Source: a virus. From it: 44,661 nucleotides of DNA. A program made the translations under genes and the position numbers. The stretch is from positions 1 to 44,661 of IMG/VR virus record IMGVR_UViG_3300037155_000209; one strand, given 5' to 3'. The notes beneath the pieces are model-generated. The model had not been told where the DNA came from. It made no database searches and saw nothing but the letters and a program-made list of their open reading frames with translations. Of the stretch, positions 7,797 through 16,400 are shown in pieces. The first letter of the stretch is position 1. Each line of letters begins with the position of its first letter.

Positions 7797-8369
7797 TTAG
7801 GCTGAGGGCGGTGCGACCGCGGAGGCGCCGGCGTAGATGCCTTTGACCTCGACGGAGACGACGTCGGTTACTTCCTTGATCTTCGCCGCCAGCTCCGTGT
7901 TCTTGACCTGGGCCGCTGCGACCAGCTCGCCGAGATGCGACTGCACGGCGCCGACGATGGAGTTCAGGTTCGCGTTGCTGCCGGCCGACTGGATGGTGTC
8001 CTTGAGCGCAGAGAGCCCGACTTTCACTTTGTCAAGGATCGGGTTCAGAATCAGGGCCTCGGGGCCGAGGACGATGACGTCGAGTTTCTCGACTACCGGG
8101 ACGAGGTTGTTTACGGCCGAGGCGAGCGCGACCTCGATCGCTGGTGCCTTGTGCCACATGCTTTCGACTCCTGCGAGGAGTCTCTCGAAAAAGCTCTTCA
8201 TTGTTTTCTCCAGTGCTGCTGGTGCGGTTGGCGGTTGAGTTGTTTTCGCCGGCTCGGTCGCCGGTTCAATGGACCCGATTGTTACCGGGTAATTAGATGG
8301 TGCGCTCTTCTGCGCAGCCGTGGCGGCCGCGCCGGCATTCCTGAAGAAAGACAGGATGGCGATCGTCAT
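7797..8369 (-). CDS. Helical phage protein in the lysis module, 190 aa (or 134 aa)
   Basis: ATG at 8369 overlaps the TGA of the upstream holin-like gene (ATGA), giving 190 residues with a Pro/Thr-rich linker (residues 35-52). An internal ATG at 8201 has its own GGAG site and begins MKSFFERLLAGVESMW, a natural-looking N-terminus. Either or both may be used. The common part is an amphipathic helical domain with many Val/Leu (NNLVPVVEKLDVIVLGPEALILNPILDKVKVGL). No family recognised; its place suggests a lysis or envelope role. Confidence 0.55.
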   Translation of the reverse strand: MTIAILSFFRNAGAAATAAQKSAPSNYPVTIGSIEPATEPAKTTQPPTAPAALEKTMKSFFERLLAGVESMWHKAPAIEVALASAVNNLVPVVEKLDVIVLGPEALILNPILDKVKVGLSALKDTIQSAGSNANLNSIVGAVQSHLGELVAAAQVKNTELAAKIKEVTDVVSVEVKGIYAGASAVAPPSA

Positions 8370-8563
8370 AGAGCAGCGTCGGTCTTCGACGGGTCTTTTG
8401 GGCCTTGGAGCTTCACCTGCAGCGCCAGGCCTGCCATGCCGATGAATCCGACGCCAGCGTCCGACAGTCTGCTGATCTGCACGCGCGTGCCCAGCAGCAC
8501 CAGGCCCACGCCGGCCAGCAGCAACACGAACCCTAGAAAGTTTCGCCTCAATTCGTCGATCAT
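8366..8563 (-). CDS. Holin-like small membrane protein B, 65 aa
   Basis: Two hydrophobic segments: residues 8-26 (NFLGFVLLLAGVGLVLLG) and about 35-52 (GVGFIGMAGLALQVKL), with charged ends (MIDELRR; KDPSKTD). It overlaps both neighbours by 4 bp (ATGA junctions). The pattern RRN-x(5-8)-LL-x-G-x-x-LVLLG-x-x-x-QI is shared with the preceding gene, so the two are paralogues. Size, membrane topology and position after the lysozyme gene suit a holin or antiholin; this is inference. Confidence 0.6.
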   Translation of the reverse strand: MIDELRRNFLGFVLLLAGVGLVLLGTRVQISRLSDAGVGFIGMAGLALQVKLQGPKDPSKTDAAL

Positions 8564-8742
8564 TTCAGTCTCCGTGGAAGCGCGCAGCTCAGCGCCGCTG
8601 CGACGATCAATGCAATGCCGGCGAACAATAGCAGAAGAGCGAGCCCATCCTCTATTTGCGCATAGGATCCGAGCAGCACCAGGGCCATGCCGGAGACCAG
8701 CAGCGCCAATCTCCGCAGGTTCCGCCTGCGTTCATCTCTCAT
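8560..8742 (-). CDS. Holin-like small membrane protein A, 60 aa
   Basis: The ATG at 8742 (MRDERRRN) is preferred over the upstream one at 8787 because GGGGA lies 6-10 nt before it and it overlaps the end of the upstream gene. Two membrane segments are seen (LALLVSGMALVLLGSY and LALLLLFAGIALIVAAAL) with a short acidic loop between (AQIEDG). It is related to the next gene (see evidence there). Predicted to act in the inner membrane at lysis. Confidence 0.6.
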   Translation of the reverse strand: MRDERRRNLRRLALLVSGMALVLLGSYAQIEDGLALLLLFAGIALIVAAALSCALPRRLK

Positions 8743-8980
8743 CACGTTCCCCTTCAGCTCGTAGAGGGCTCTCGAGCGATCCTTCAAGCAGCACAGGACT
8801 GTCGTAGTGACAAAGTTCGTTCAACAGCCGCGCCGCATCGCGCTCGTCCACGATCTCCACGATCGTCTGCTGGTAAATTTCTAGAGCTCCCTGCATCTGG
8901 GCTACCAGCGCGACCAGTCGTTCCTTGGGCATCGCCTGCAGATCTTTTAGAAACGCTTCCTTGAGCTGAGCGTTAGCCAC
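8732..8980 (-). CDS. Small helical protein between lysozyme and holin-like genes, 82 aa
   Basis: MANAQLKEAFLKDLQAMPKERLVALVAQ begins an amphipathic helix; a second acidic helix follows (IYQQTIVEIVDERDAARLLNEL). No membrane segment. It overlaps the lysozyme gene end by 8 bp and the next membrane gene by 11 bp, so translation is tightly coupled within the lysis operon. Function unknown. Confidence 0.55.
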   Translation of the reverse strand: MANAQLKEAFLKDLQAMPKERLVALVAQMQGALEIYQQTIVEIVDERDAARLLNELCHYDSPVLLEGSLESPLRAEGERDER

Positions 8981-9449
8981 ACAAGGCCTCGAGCAGTGCG
9001 ACGTCGTTCTCTTCCCTGGCCGGCACCTGCGTCGCCCATTTCGAGGCCTTCATGCCGGCGATCGCTGCGCGCCAGTTCTTCGCTACGATTGCCGCGACGG
9101 TGTGGTGGAAAGCCAGAAAGCCACCTATCCCAAGTTCGAAGATCATGTCGCAAATCACGGCGCCGGCGTTGTCTGGATAAGCGTCGATGCCTGGCACTGC
9201 GTGGCGCGCTTGAGCGGCCACCGCGTTGTACTGGCCGTCAAAGATTGTGTTGGCCTGGTCGAGCGTGATCGCTTCCCCCGCCATCACCGCATGGTAGTCA
9301 ACGCCGGCTGCGGCGCACACTGCCATCGCGCCTGGCGCCTCGAGGTTGAAGCCACGGGCGATGGTCCAGAAGCCGAGCGAGTCCTTGTAAAGTTTCAAGC
9401 GCAGGCCTTCGTGTCCGGAGATCAGGCTTTTGTTCAGCGTGTCATTCAT
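8973..9449 (-). CDS. Endolysin, T4-type lysozyme (GH24), 158 aa
   Basis: Cleaves the MurNAc-GlcNAc bond of peptidoglycan. The catalytic triad is visible with T4-lysozyme spacing: E14 in SGHEGLRLKLYKD, D23 and T29 (LGFWTIARG); the E-to-D gap of nine and D-to-T gap of six equal those of T4 lysozyme. A later GAVICDMIFELG helix and FLAFHHTVAAI segment fit the C-terminal lobe. No signal peptide, so it needs a holin. It overlaps the spanin-like gene upstream by 4 bp and the 82-residue gene downstream by 8 bp. Confidence 0.9.
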   Translation of the reverse strand: MNDTLNKSLISGHEGLRLKLYKDSLGFWTIARGFNLEAPGAMAVCAAAGVDYHAVMAGEAITLDQANTIFDGQYNAVAAQARHAVPGIDAYPDNAGAVICDMIFELGIGGFLAFHHTVAAIVAKNWRAAIAGMKASKWATQVPAREENDVALLEALCG

Positions 9450-9748
9450 TGCGCATGCCTCCCTGCGATCACGATCCGGTTCACGGTGTCCTGCTCGTAT
9501 TCCCGTCGAAAGTCGCTCAGCTCCTGCTTCAGCGCCGCAATCTCCACCGCAGCAGTCGACAGCCGGCCGTTATCGGCTTCGAGTACGGCCACGCGATTGG
9601 ACAGCGCAACCATCCAGCCGCACACCGGGATCATCACCGAGAGCAGCAGCGCAGCGATCGCTGTCCATGAAGGCCTGCCGCGGTTAGACCCCGGCGGAGG
9701 CTCTTCGATGTTTAAGATCTCTGCTGCTGCATCCATTGCTGAGCCCAT
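9446..9748 (-). CDS. Membrane-anchored coiled-coil protein, spanin-like, 100 aa
   Basis: One transmembrane helix at about residues 27-50 (SWTAIAALLLSVMIPVCGWMVAL) follows a short cytoplasmic N-terminus. The rest is a coiled coil (NRVAVLEADNGRLSTAAVEIAALKQEL) ending in a basic tail. This is the layout of an inner-membrane spanin (Rz-type), although no outer-membrane partner lipoprotein was found overlapping it; a holin role is an alternative. First gene of the lysis operon, directly after the tailspike gene. Confidence 0.55.
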   Translation of the reverse strand: MGSAMDAAAEILNIEEPPPGSNRGRPSWTAIAALLLSVMIPVCGWMVALSNRVAVLEADNGRLSTAAVEIAALKQELSDFRREYEQDTVNRIVIAGRHAQ

Positions 9749-9809
9749 GGTGCGTCCCCTTCAATTCCAAGGCATCGTAGCGGCCATTCAACTGCGTTGC
9801 TTAAATCGC

Positions 9810-11999
9810 CTACTGCGTCTGTGCCGTTCCAGAACAGATAACCAAGTCTCCATTCGTGGCAAACCCTCCGCCTGTCGCGTTGGTTATCGATGCCACATGT
9901 GCAGACCCGCTATACAAGACGCCCAATCCAATATCGCCTGAATTGCCAAGTTCCGCGCAAGAGAAAACACTGCCCGCAGCCGGTGTGAAGGGTATCGGAA
10001 ATGTAAATACTCCATTGCACGACCCGATCGTCGTCACCGTGATCGTGAAATTAAAGAATGCCGTTTTAGCAGCCACTTCGGTATTAAGAACGGACGTCAC
10101 AGCGGTCGGTGTGCCAGTTCCGCAGCTCACAGTGGGAGTGGTTTGAACCCAGTTGTTGAAGGTCGAAAACGCTTGTCCTGTCGTCGCCAGCTTTGTAGTG
10201 TTGTCATTCGGCGCTTGCGTGGGCGCAGTTCCTAGAATTGGGGTGTCGACAGTGAGCGCGTATAACTCAACTGCGGCGGGGGTTGTATTTATGGTTGAAC
10301 TCGTTGCCGAGTACGCGGTCAGTGTCGTGCCAGTGTTCACTTGGAACCCTGAGCAGGAAAAGCCGTTGCCTGAATTGGTCGCGTATCGGTAAGGGCCGAC
10401 CGTCATCGTAGCCGTCGCAGTCGCAACTATGTTTAGACTTACTCGGTACACATTCCCAGAGACATTGGTCACGACATATCCAGGAGCCTCTGGAGTGGCA
10501 TCGGTTATAGCGAAAATAAAGTCGTACCCAGAAGTGCTTCCACCCGGCACCGGCGCACCACCGCTGTTCATCAGGCAGTAGGCGCTCAGAACATAATGAG
10601 CGCCACTGGTGATCGCTACACCTGTATAGCCGTAGTCGAGTTCCGCCGCGGCAGGAAATTTCGCCCCGTTTTGCAGACCGTAATATCCGCCAACTCCGGT
10701 GCCTTGCTGTAGCGTTGAACTCTGCCCTAGCGGCAACTGCGGAAGAGTAGGGTCTGAATATGGCCAGAGGTTCACCCCGCCTGCCACGACAGTGCCGCTA
10801 AGAAATGTGTTGTTTTGCAAGGCGGTTACGCCGTTCAGGGCAACGATTCCGTTTATTTCGGTGTTTCCGCCATGGTTCGCAAGTTTTTGCGGCCAGTAGT
10901 TGTAAGTGCTTCCGGTGAAGGTTGGATTCTTTAGATCGTGCCACTGAGTGCCTGATCCAGCATCAGCAATCGGACCAGTCGTCAAAGTCAAGTCGTGAAT
11001 GGTTGTTAAGAAAGCGTTAGCCGCAACCGTGATTTGTGACCATAGACCGCCTGTTACTTCGTTGAATCGTGCCGATTCTGCGATGAGCGAGCCACTCGTA
11101 GACAGTGCGACTGTCGGAGCCCACATATTAGTGTTTCCGTGACTCTCAATGTCGTACCCGCCGTTCGCCTCAAAATCTTGGCCGATGAACTTGTTGTCCG
11201 CGCATGTGTAGTAGCAGTAAATGCCATCACCGCCGTTGCCCTCCGACGTGCCCCCGATGAAGCTGCTGGTAATAATATTGTCGAGATACAGTCCATGCGA
11301 CGAGACGCCCTCCAGTTTCATGCCGATCACTGTGACGCCGCCATTTGGGCCCTCGAACCGCATCCCGTATTGCGGCACAGTGGTAAAGGGTGCGATGTTC
11401 GCCGAGACTGTTGGGTTGATCCAGGTATCGGATGTTGAAGCCGTCACGAGGATGCCTGTCACTGTACTGTTTCGTGCTTCAATGTTTTCGAAAATGCTTC
11501 CGTCGCTCTGGGTGATATGCAGTGCATTCTGCGCTCCACCGTTGGCATCAAAAAGCAGATCACGCATATACAACTTGGGGTAGGCAGTGCTTGTAATGGC
11601 AAAGGCGTCTGTTTGCCCAGAAGCCCCTGTGTACTTCAGCTGGGATGCTCTGCCCGATCCTGTCACGCAAAATGGCGTGGTTGTGGCCGCGAGCGCAACT
11701 GCGATGGGGGTCGTGTAGGTGTAGGTGTACGGGGGAACGTAGAGGCATCCTCCGCTCTTCACCACCGTGAGAGCACTATTGAGAGCGGCTGTGTTGTCAG
11801 AAGCCGCCGCGCTTGCGCCGTATGCGCGAATGTCGATGAGAGGAGTCGTGCTTGTTATCCAAGCCCCGGCCGCGATAGTGCCTGGCGTCGAGCAAACCCT
11901 AGAGCTGCCTGACCCCGTGCATGCCAGATAGCTTGGTGTCGATTGCGCCGCAACTGCAGCCGAGGCGCCCAGCGCGAAGAATAATAGAAGTTGCTTCAT
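9810..11999 (-). CDS. Tailspike-like protein with pectate-lyase fold and signal peptide, 729 aa
   Basis: ATG at 11999 is chosen because GAGGAGG lies 4-10 nt before it; a GTG 12 nt upstream would place the ribosome-binding site inside the gene. Residues 1-18 (MKQLLLFFALGASAAVAA) are a signal peptide, unusual for a virion protein. About residues 45-330 are a right-handed beta-helix of the pectate-lyase type (IDIRAYGA...DNTAALNSAL...GGCLYVPP). A jelly-roll-like region follows to about 580, then a DNTTKLATTG linker and a tip domain (605-729) with cysteines. The tip is repeated in the 197-residue protein at 32331-32924. It follows the tail-fibre gene by 1 bp, which places it in the host-recognition module. 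Likely binds or degrades surface glycan. Confidence 0.75.
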   Translation of the reverse strand: MKQLLLFFALGASAAVAAQSTPSYLACTGSGSSRVCSTPGTIAAGAWITSTTPLIDIRAYGASAAASDNTAALNSALTVVKSGGCLYVPPYTYTYTTPIAVALAATTTPFCVTGSGRASQLKYTGASGQTDAFAITSTAYPKLYMRDLLFDANGGAQNALHITQSDGSIFENIEARNSTVTGILVTASTSDTWINPTVSANIAPFTTVPQYGMRFEGPNGGVTVIGMKLEGVSSHGLYLDNIITSSFIGGTSEGNGGDGIYCYYTCADNKFIGQDFEANGGYDIESHGNTNMWAPTVALSTSGSLIAESARFNEVTGGLWSQITVAANAFLTTIHDLTLTTGPIADAGSGTQWHDLKNPTFTGSTYNYWPQKLANHGGNTEINGIVALNGVTALQNNTFLSGTVVAGGVNLWPYSDPTLPQLPLGQSSTLQQGTGVGGYYGLQNGAKFPAAAELDYGYTGVAITSGAHYVLSAYCLMNSGGAPVPGGSTSGYDFIFAITDATPEAPGYVVTNVSGNVYRVSLNIVATATATMTVGPYRYATNSGNGFSCSGFQVNTGTTLTAYSATSSTINTTPAAVELYALTVDTPILGTAPTQAPNDNTTKLATTGQAFSTFNNWVQTTPTVSCGTGTPTAVTSVLNTEVAAKTAFFNFTITVTTIGSCNGVFTFPIPFTPAAGSVFSCAELGNSGDIGLGVLYSGSAHVASITNATGGGFATNGDLVICSGTAQTQ

Positions 12000-12012
12000 G
12001 ATCCTCCTCACG

Positions 12013-12756
12013 CTAGAGCAGAACTACAGTTATTGGCCCCTCGACAGGAGCGTCTGTGAACACGATGTTCCACGATCCAGGAATCCCCAAAGTCGGCGTA
12101 GGGTAGTCAGTCCCCGGCGTCTGGAAAATTCCCCCCTTAAACACCAGCGCAGCCGGCGCTACAGTGGTCAGAGCGGTGAACCTGAAACTTCTGTTGGTTC
12201 CGTCCACCAGCCCCGATGCCTCCTGACCGGCGAGCAGTGATGTGCCCGAGGCGATGGTGATCAGAGTGGGATTTCCATTGGCGTCGAACATCAGCACCTT
12301 GCCGGCGCGCTCTTCGGCCGAGGGCAGCACGTTGTTCATTGTGGGGTCGGTGAGCGGGAATTGCAGCGCCAGGTCTACGTACGCCTGCAACTGCTGAATC
12401 AGGATGGTGGCGCGGTCGAGCGAGGCGGTCAAAACTTCTGGGTAGAAGCCGCCCTGATTGAGATATACGGTGGGCTGCAGGGTCCCAATGTTAGAGCTGA
12501 TGATCAGTCGGTAGCCAACCGCCAGCGCTCCCGCGGTGAGTGTCACTGAACCGCCAGGGTTCGAGTCCTGGTTGGCGTTCAGCGCGACTGTGTAGTCGGT
12601 GGTCAGCGCCAGAGTGCTCGCGACTCCGGTCGCAATGAGGACATTGGCGACCAGGAGGTCAGAGGCCTGAAACACCTTGAATGCAAAGGGAAAGAGGGAT
12701 GCCGTGCCGTTCCCGGTAAATGGCCCCGCAGTCCTGGTCGTCGAGCTGATCGTCAT
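12013..12756 (-). CDS. Tail fibre with T7-type N-terminal domain, 247 aa
   Basis: The first 150 residues match the phage T7 tail-fibre attachment domain: GPFTGNGTASLFPFAFKVFQASDLLV, DYTVALNANQDSNPGGSVTL, and the NQGGFYPEVLTASLDRATILIQQLQ segment. This domain docks onto the adaptor/nozzle of podovirus tails. The C-terminal part (residues 150-247) is short and may act as a connector that carries the tailspike encoded immediately downstream. Start ATG at 12756, with a CCAGG-type weak ribosome site. Confidence 0.85.
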   Translation of the reverse strand: MTISSTTRTAGPFTGNGTASLFPFAFKVFQASDLLVANVLIATGVASTLALTTDYTVALNANQDSNPGGSVTLTAGALAVGYRLIISSNIGTLQPTVYLNQGGFYPEVLTASLDRATILIQQLQAYVDLALQFPLTDPTMNNVLPSAEERAGKVLMFDANGNPTLITIASGTSLLAGQEASGLVDGTNRSFRFTALTTVAPAALVFKGGIFQTPGTDYPTPTLGIPGSWNIVFTDAPVEGPITVVLL

Positions 12757-12796
12757 CCTGGAGGCCTCGATTTGAGGCTAGAGCCAGGTGAGCCTG

Positions 12797-12811
12797 TTAC
12801 GGGTACCCTTA
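12797..12811 (+). promoter_or_regulatory. TTACGGGTACCCTTA motif, copy 2
   Basis: Nearly palindromic form of the dispersed motif (core GGGTACCC). It lies 41-55 nt upstream of the minus-strand tail-fibre start, overlapping by 3 bp the end of the zinc-binding gene upstream. Confidence 0.5.
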
Positions 12812-12994
12812 GCCGGTGCCTGCCGGCGTCTCAGCCCACCGCTCGTCGACTGCCACCAGGTCGGCGGTGCAGCCGCAGGCCTGGCCATCGTCGGCCGCAT
12901 CGGGGAAGGTCAGGGCATTCGTGCCGAGCTCATAGCTACAGCTGAGCCAGAACTCGCGGCCGCACCCGACGCACCTGACTTTGTATCTCATCAT
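12809..12994 (-). CDS. Small cysteine-rich protein, 61 aa
   Basis: ATG at 12994 has a GGAG site 7-10 nt before it. The protein has CVGCGREFWLSCSY and a later CGC group, so it could bind one zinc as a ribbon; the middle is acidic (FPDAADDGQ). It lies between the tail-fibre gene and the divergent membrane-protein gene. Function unknown. Confidence 0.55.
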   Translation of the reverse strand: MMRYKVRCVGCGREFWLSCSYELGTNALTFPDAADDGQACGCTADLVAVDERWAETPAGTG

Positions 12995-13036
12995 GGAGTA
13001 CTCCTACTTTAGCGGCCGGTCGGTTACCTTGGGGTG

Positions 13037-13065
13037 TTGACAAGTGGAGCGCGTTGCACTACATT
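13037..13065 (+). promoter_or_regulatory. Strong sigma-70 promoter, leaderless arrangement
   Basis: TTGACA (13037-13042), 17-bp spacer, TACATT (13060-13065), then exactly 7 nt to the ATG at 13073. With a normal start point the mRNA would begin at the start codon. Thirteen of 14 bases over the end of the spacer and the -10 (GTTGCRCTACATTC) equal those of the regulator promoter at 40848-40876, suggesting shared control. Confidence 0.75.
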
Positions 13066-13072
13066 CGACGGC

Positions 13073-13444
13073 ATGCACAAACTCAAGGACGTTTTCCTGA
13101 ATCCGTTGGTCCGGTGGTCCCTCGCAATTGCGTGTGGGCTTGTGCTGGCGCACGTCGTCAACGAGATGGTGGACTTTCTTTTACTCGATTCCCTTAAAAA
13201 TTTCGTGGCAGGGAACAGTTGGATGCTCTTCGACTTAGGCATCGGTGCGGGGCTGCTTACCCTGATCGTCTGGAAGCGGCGTACCCTGTTGGCCTGGTGC
13301 GACGCCCACCGAACGATGGTCGTTGCGGGGTCCTTCCTGGTTTTTGCCCTGGTCGCGCTGGCTGTGATCCACGACGCCAACCAGCAACACGCGGCAGCGG
13401 CTCCGGTCACTCTGGACTTCAGCAAAGCGATCCCCATCAAGTGA
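13073..13444 (+). CDS. Three-helix inner-membrane protein ending in the giant protein's N-terminal peptide, 123 aa
   Basis: The start ATG is fixed by the promoter 7 nt upstream. Three membrane helices: about residues 12-30, 49-67 and 82-99. Basic residues before helix 1 (MHKLK) and after helix 2 (KRR) put the N-terminus inside and the C-terminal tail (residues 100-123) in the periplasm. Residues 111-122 (PVTLDFSKAIPI) are identical to residues 4-15 of the giant protein encoded convergently, and the DNA is identical over 33 bp. The gene points against the late operon, carries its own promoter and ends 6 bp from the giant gene's stop: a moron. A superinfection-exclusion role or part of an inversion switch are both inferences; I know no family name. 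Confidence 0.75.
   Translation: MHKLKDVFLNPLVRWSLAIACGLVLAHVVNEMVDFLLLDSLKNFVAGNSWMLFDLGIGAGLLTLIVWKRRTLLAWCDAHRTMVVAGSFLVFALVALAVIHDANQQHAAAAPVTLDFSKAIPIK
13402..13434 (+). repeat. 33-bp inverted repeat, copy A (3' end of membrane-protein gene)
   Basis: Begins TCCGGTCACTCTGG and ends AAAGCGATCCC. It is identical, with no mismatch, to the reverse complement of 21315-21347. Identity extends patchily a few bases on both sides. The repeats bracket 7,880 bp that hold almost the whole giant gene. Confidence 0.9.
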
Positions 13445-13450
13445 TCGTAG

Positions 13451-16400
13451 CTACTTGTGCGCTGATCCGGCCACCGCGTCCCACACGTTCGGGCTCTCTA
13501 TGTTTCCCTTGCTCGCCTGTCGAGCGTATCGCGCTGTCTTGAACGTCTGGTCTGTTCCAACAACACCGAACGCCTCCATCGCTGACTGCAGGCCATCCAT
13601 CTCGATCGCGGTCCAGTCCTTCTCGTCGCTGTCGGATGCTGCGTGCGCGCCGGCCTTCGCAGCCCGTTCGGCCATCCCCTGCAACGGGGAAAAGCTGGTT
13701 TCGCCTTTTCGCTCAAACCCTTCAACGATGTTGCCCAGGCCAGGAATGGTTTCAAACGGGAACAGCAGCGCGCGCTTCGCCGCCCAGAGGCCTGGGTTCT
13801 CGCCATCCTTTGGACCGTGCCCGGTCACCAGCTGTCCGAGGATGGGAGGAATGATGGCAGCCAACAGCATCCCGTAGGTGAACTTCGGGGCCCTCGACGC
13901 GATGCTTCCCTGGCCATTGAAAAGCTCGTGAGTCTGGCCGCTGATCTGGTTCCACTTCAGGTTGTGGAATCCGCCGAGCGTGGTGATCAGCTTTGTGAAA
14001 TCGTTATTGCGCATGATCGGCGGAAGGTCCTTGGGAGCGTTCGAGCCCAGCCCCATACGCACCGCGCCGTCAGCTTTCTGCATCGCCTGATATTGTGCGT
14101 CCTTCTCGGGAAGGTTGACGCCCTCCTGGAGGCCGTCGCGGTAGACCGACAGCCACAATGGGAACGACATCACGTGATCCATGAATTGAACGGGGGCCAT
14201 TCCGGCTCTGGCGATCGCGTGGCCTACTCCCCTTTTACCTGTCTCTGTTTGGATCAGCGCGCGCAGATCCCGGTCGATGTTTTCCCCACGCGACGACATC
14301 TCGTTGGGCGACAGGTTTCTGATCTCTTCTGACACGTCTTTCGGGTGAGCCATGAAGTCGACCATCGCCTGCGCGTAGGAGCCCGGCGACGTGTAGTTGA
14401 ACATGCTCGAGGCGTGGGTGACCTGCAGCAGCACCGTCGAGACCTTGAAGGTGAGAGCTGCCTTGACGATGTTGGTGCGCAGCGACCGCATGATTCTGGA
14501 CACATCGCCCAGGCCCTGCACGGTGCTGCCGTTGCGGTCGTTGATGATGGTGCGCAGCCAGGGCATCATCTTCTCTTCGTAGCCGTCTCCGAGGGTTTCG
14601 CGGATGGTCAGCCGAAGCTGCGGATCGAGCAAGAGTTTGTTCGCAGCCAGCATGAACTCGCGGTGCGTGATGTCTTTGATCACCTTCGCAGTGTGCTGCG
14701 TCAGGACCTGCTCGTAGTCGAGCTGCAGCGGTCCACCAAACCCAGTACGAGCCTGCATGTTGCCGCGCGAGGTTGCGGCGCGGCCGTAGCCGGTTTCCAT
14801 GAGATTCTGTGCGGTCGTGCCGGCATCCTGCTCTGTCCCGCGTTTGGAGTAGCGCGGATCCATCACAATCGGGAAGTAGCCGCCAGGCAGATCCATCGTT
14901 GATCCGTCCGCCAGGTCCAAGTGCAGCGGCGCCGGCGTGACCATCAGCGGAGGCAGCCCGGTCAGGCGACGCTCGAGATCTGACTGCGCCTGGCCCAGGG
15001 GTTTGAGCGAGTCCCATATGTCCTGCACAAATTGCCACTCTTCGCGCGTGAGCGTTCTGGCGACAGTCTCGATCGCGTTGGGGTCCCAGCCGTGCGAGAT
15101 GAATGTCTTCTGCAGCCGGTTAAAGTTTCCGTCGTTGCCCATATTCATGGCCATCGACACCAGGTCGTGCCGAGTGACCGTCTCGGGGATTCCGTTCACG
15201 GTGACCTTGGTCAGCATCCCGAGGCGCTGCTCTTTGGGCATTTTGTCTAACGCATCGCCGATCCGCTTCGTAACTTCTTCCTGAAGCTTGTACTCATTGC
15301 CCTGCGCGTCGGAGGCCAGGTGCCACAAGTAATCGTGCCAGGGACCTTTCGCTCCTCCATCCAACCGGTTCATAAGAAACTCGGTCCTCATCAGCAGCGC
15401 ATTTCCGCGCTGCGCGTAGTCGGAGGTCTTCTCGCCGATGGTCGTGTTGCCCTTCAGCACGCGCACTGGTTTGGTCGGCAACGCCTGGCGCGCCTGGCTC
15501 TCCATGTCCGCGACCGCGGCGGCGAACTCGATGCGCTTGCCGTTCACTTCCATCCCCAGCTCGAGCGAGGCCAGCTTCCTGATGTTGACCAGCGCGTCGT
15601 GCACCATGCGGACCTCTGACACAGGCGCGCTGCGGTAGTTGATGGTGCGCGATTCATCCAGAATGCTCGGATCGATCGCCGGCTCTTTGCCCTGGTCGTA
15701 CTCGGCCTTCGCCCACTCACTCAGCGGTCGCGTCCCGGCCACGACCTGCGGCCCCAGCCCGTAGCGCCCGAGGACCTTGTTGAACTGATCGCGATAGTCT
15801 GAGCCCGCGAGCCCGAGCTTCGATTGAGCGGCCGTCTTCTGCACGCGCTTCACGTAGGCCTCGAATTTGCCGATGTACTCTTTGGCTTTGGTGGCCTCGC
15901 GAAAGAGGAAGTGATTCATCAGTTCTTTATGCTTGGCGTCGGCTGCCTTCTGCGCGTCGCCCGTGCGCACCGCATCGAAGGCCTCGCGCGAGTACTTGCG
16001 GCTGGCGTCAAGGTATCGCGTTGGGTTGAGGTCGGCGACCGGCTTCTGTTCGACCATCTGCCGCGCCGCTTCGCGGTAGGAAGCAATGGGCGCAACGTCG
16101 ATCGAGCGCATCGCGTCCTGCCGGCCGGTCATGCCGGCGACCTTCTGCTTCAGTGCCGTCAGTTCCGCGTGCAGGCCTTCTGCCCGGTTGTCATTCTCGA
16201 GCGCGATCCGCGCCTGGTCGTCGAGCGTGCCATCGTAGCGGATGTCGCCATGCTTGGCGGTCATGTAGTCGCGGGTCGCGGTCTCGATTGCTGAGCTGCG
16301 CCGCGGTGCGGCTTCGATCGCCTTCATCATCTCTTCGGCCGAGTGGTATCCAAACACCTCCGCCACAATCTCCGGATCCTCGCCGCCTTCGTTGCGGTAG

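Noticed and set aside
12550-12577. tRNA T-arm-like stretch (CCAGG-GTTCGAGT-CCTGG)
   Set aside because: No acceptor, D or anticodon arms fit around it, and it codes for the conserved QDSNPGG segment of the tail-fibre domain on the minus strand.
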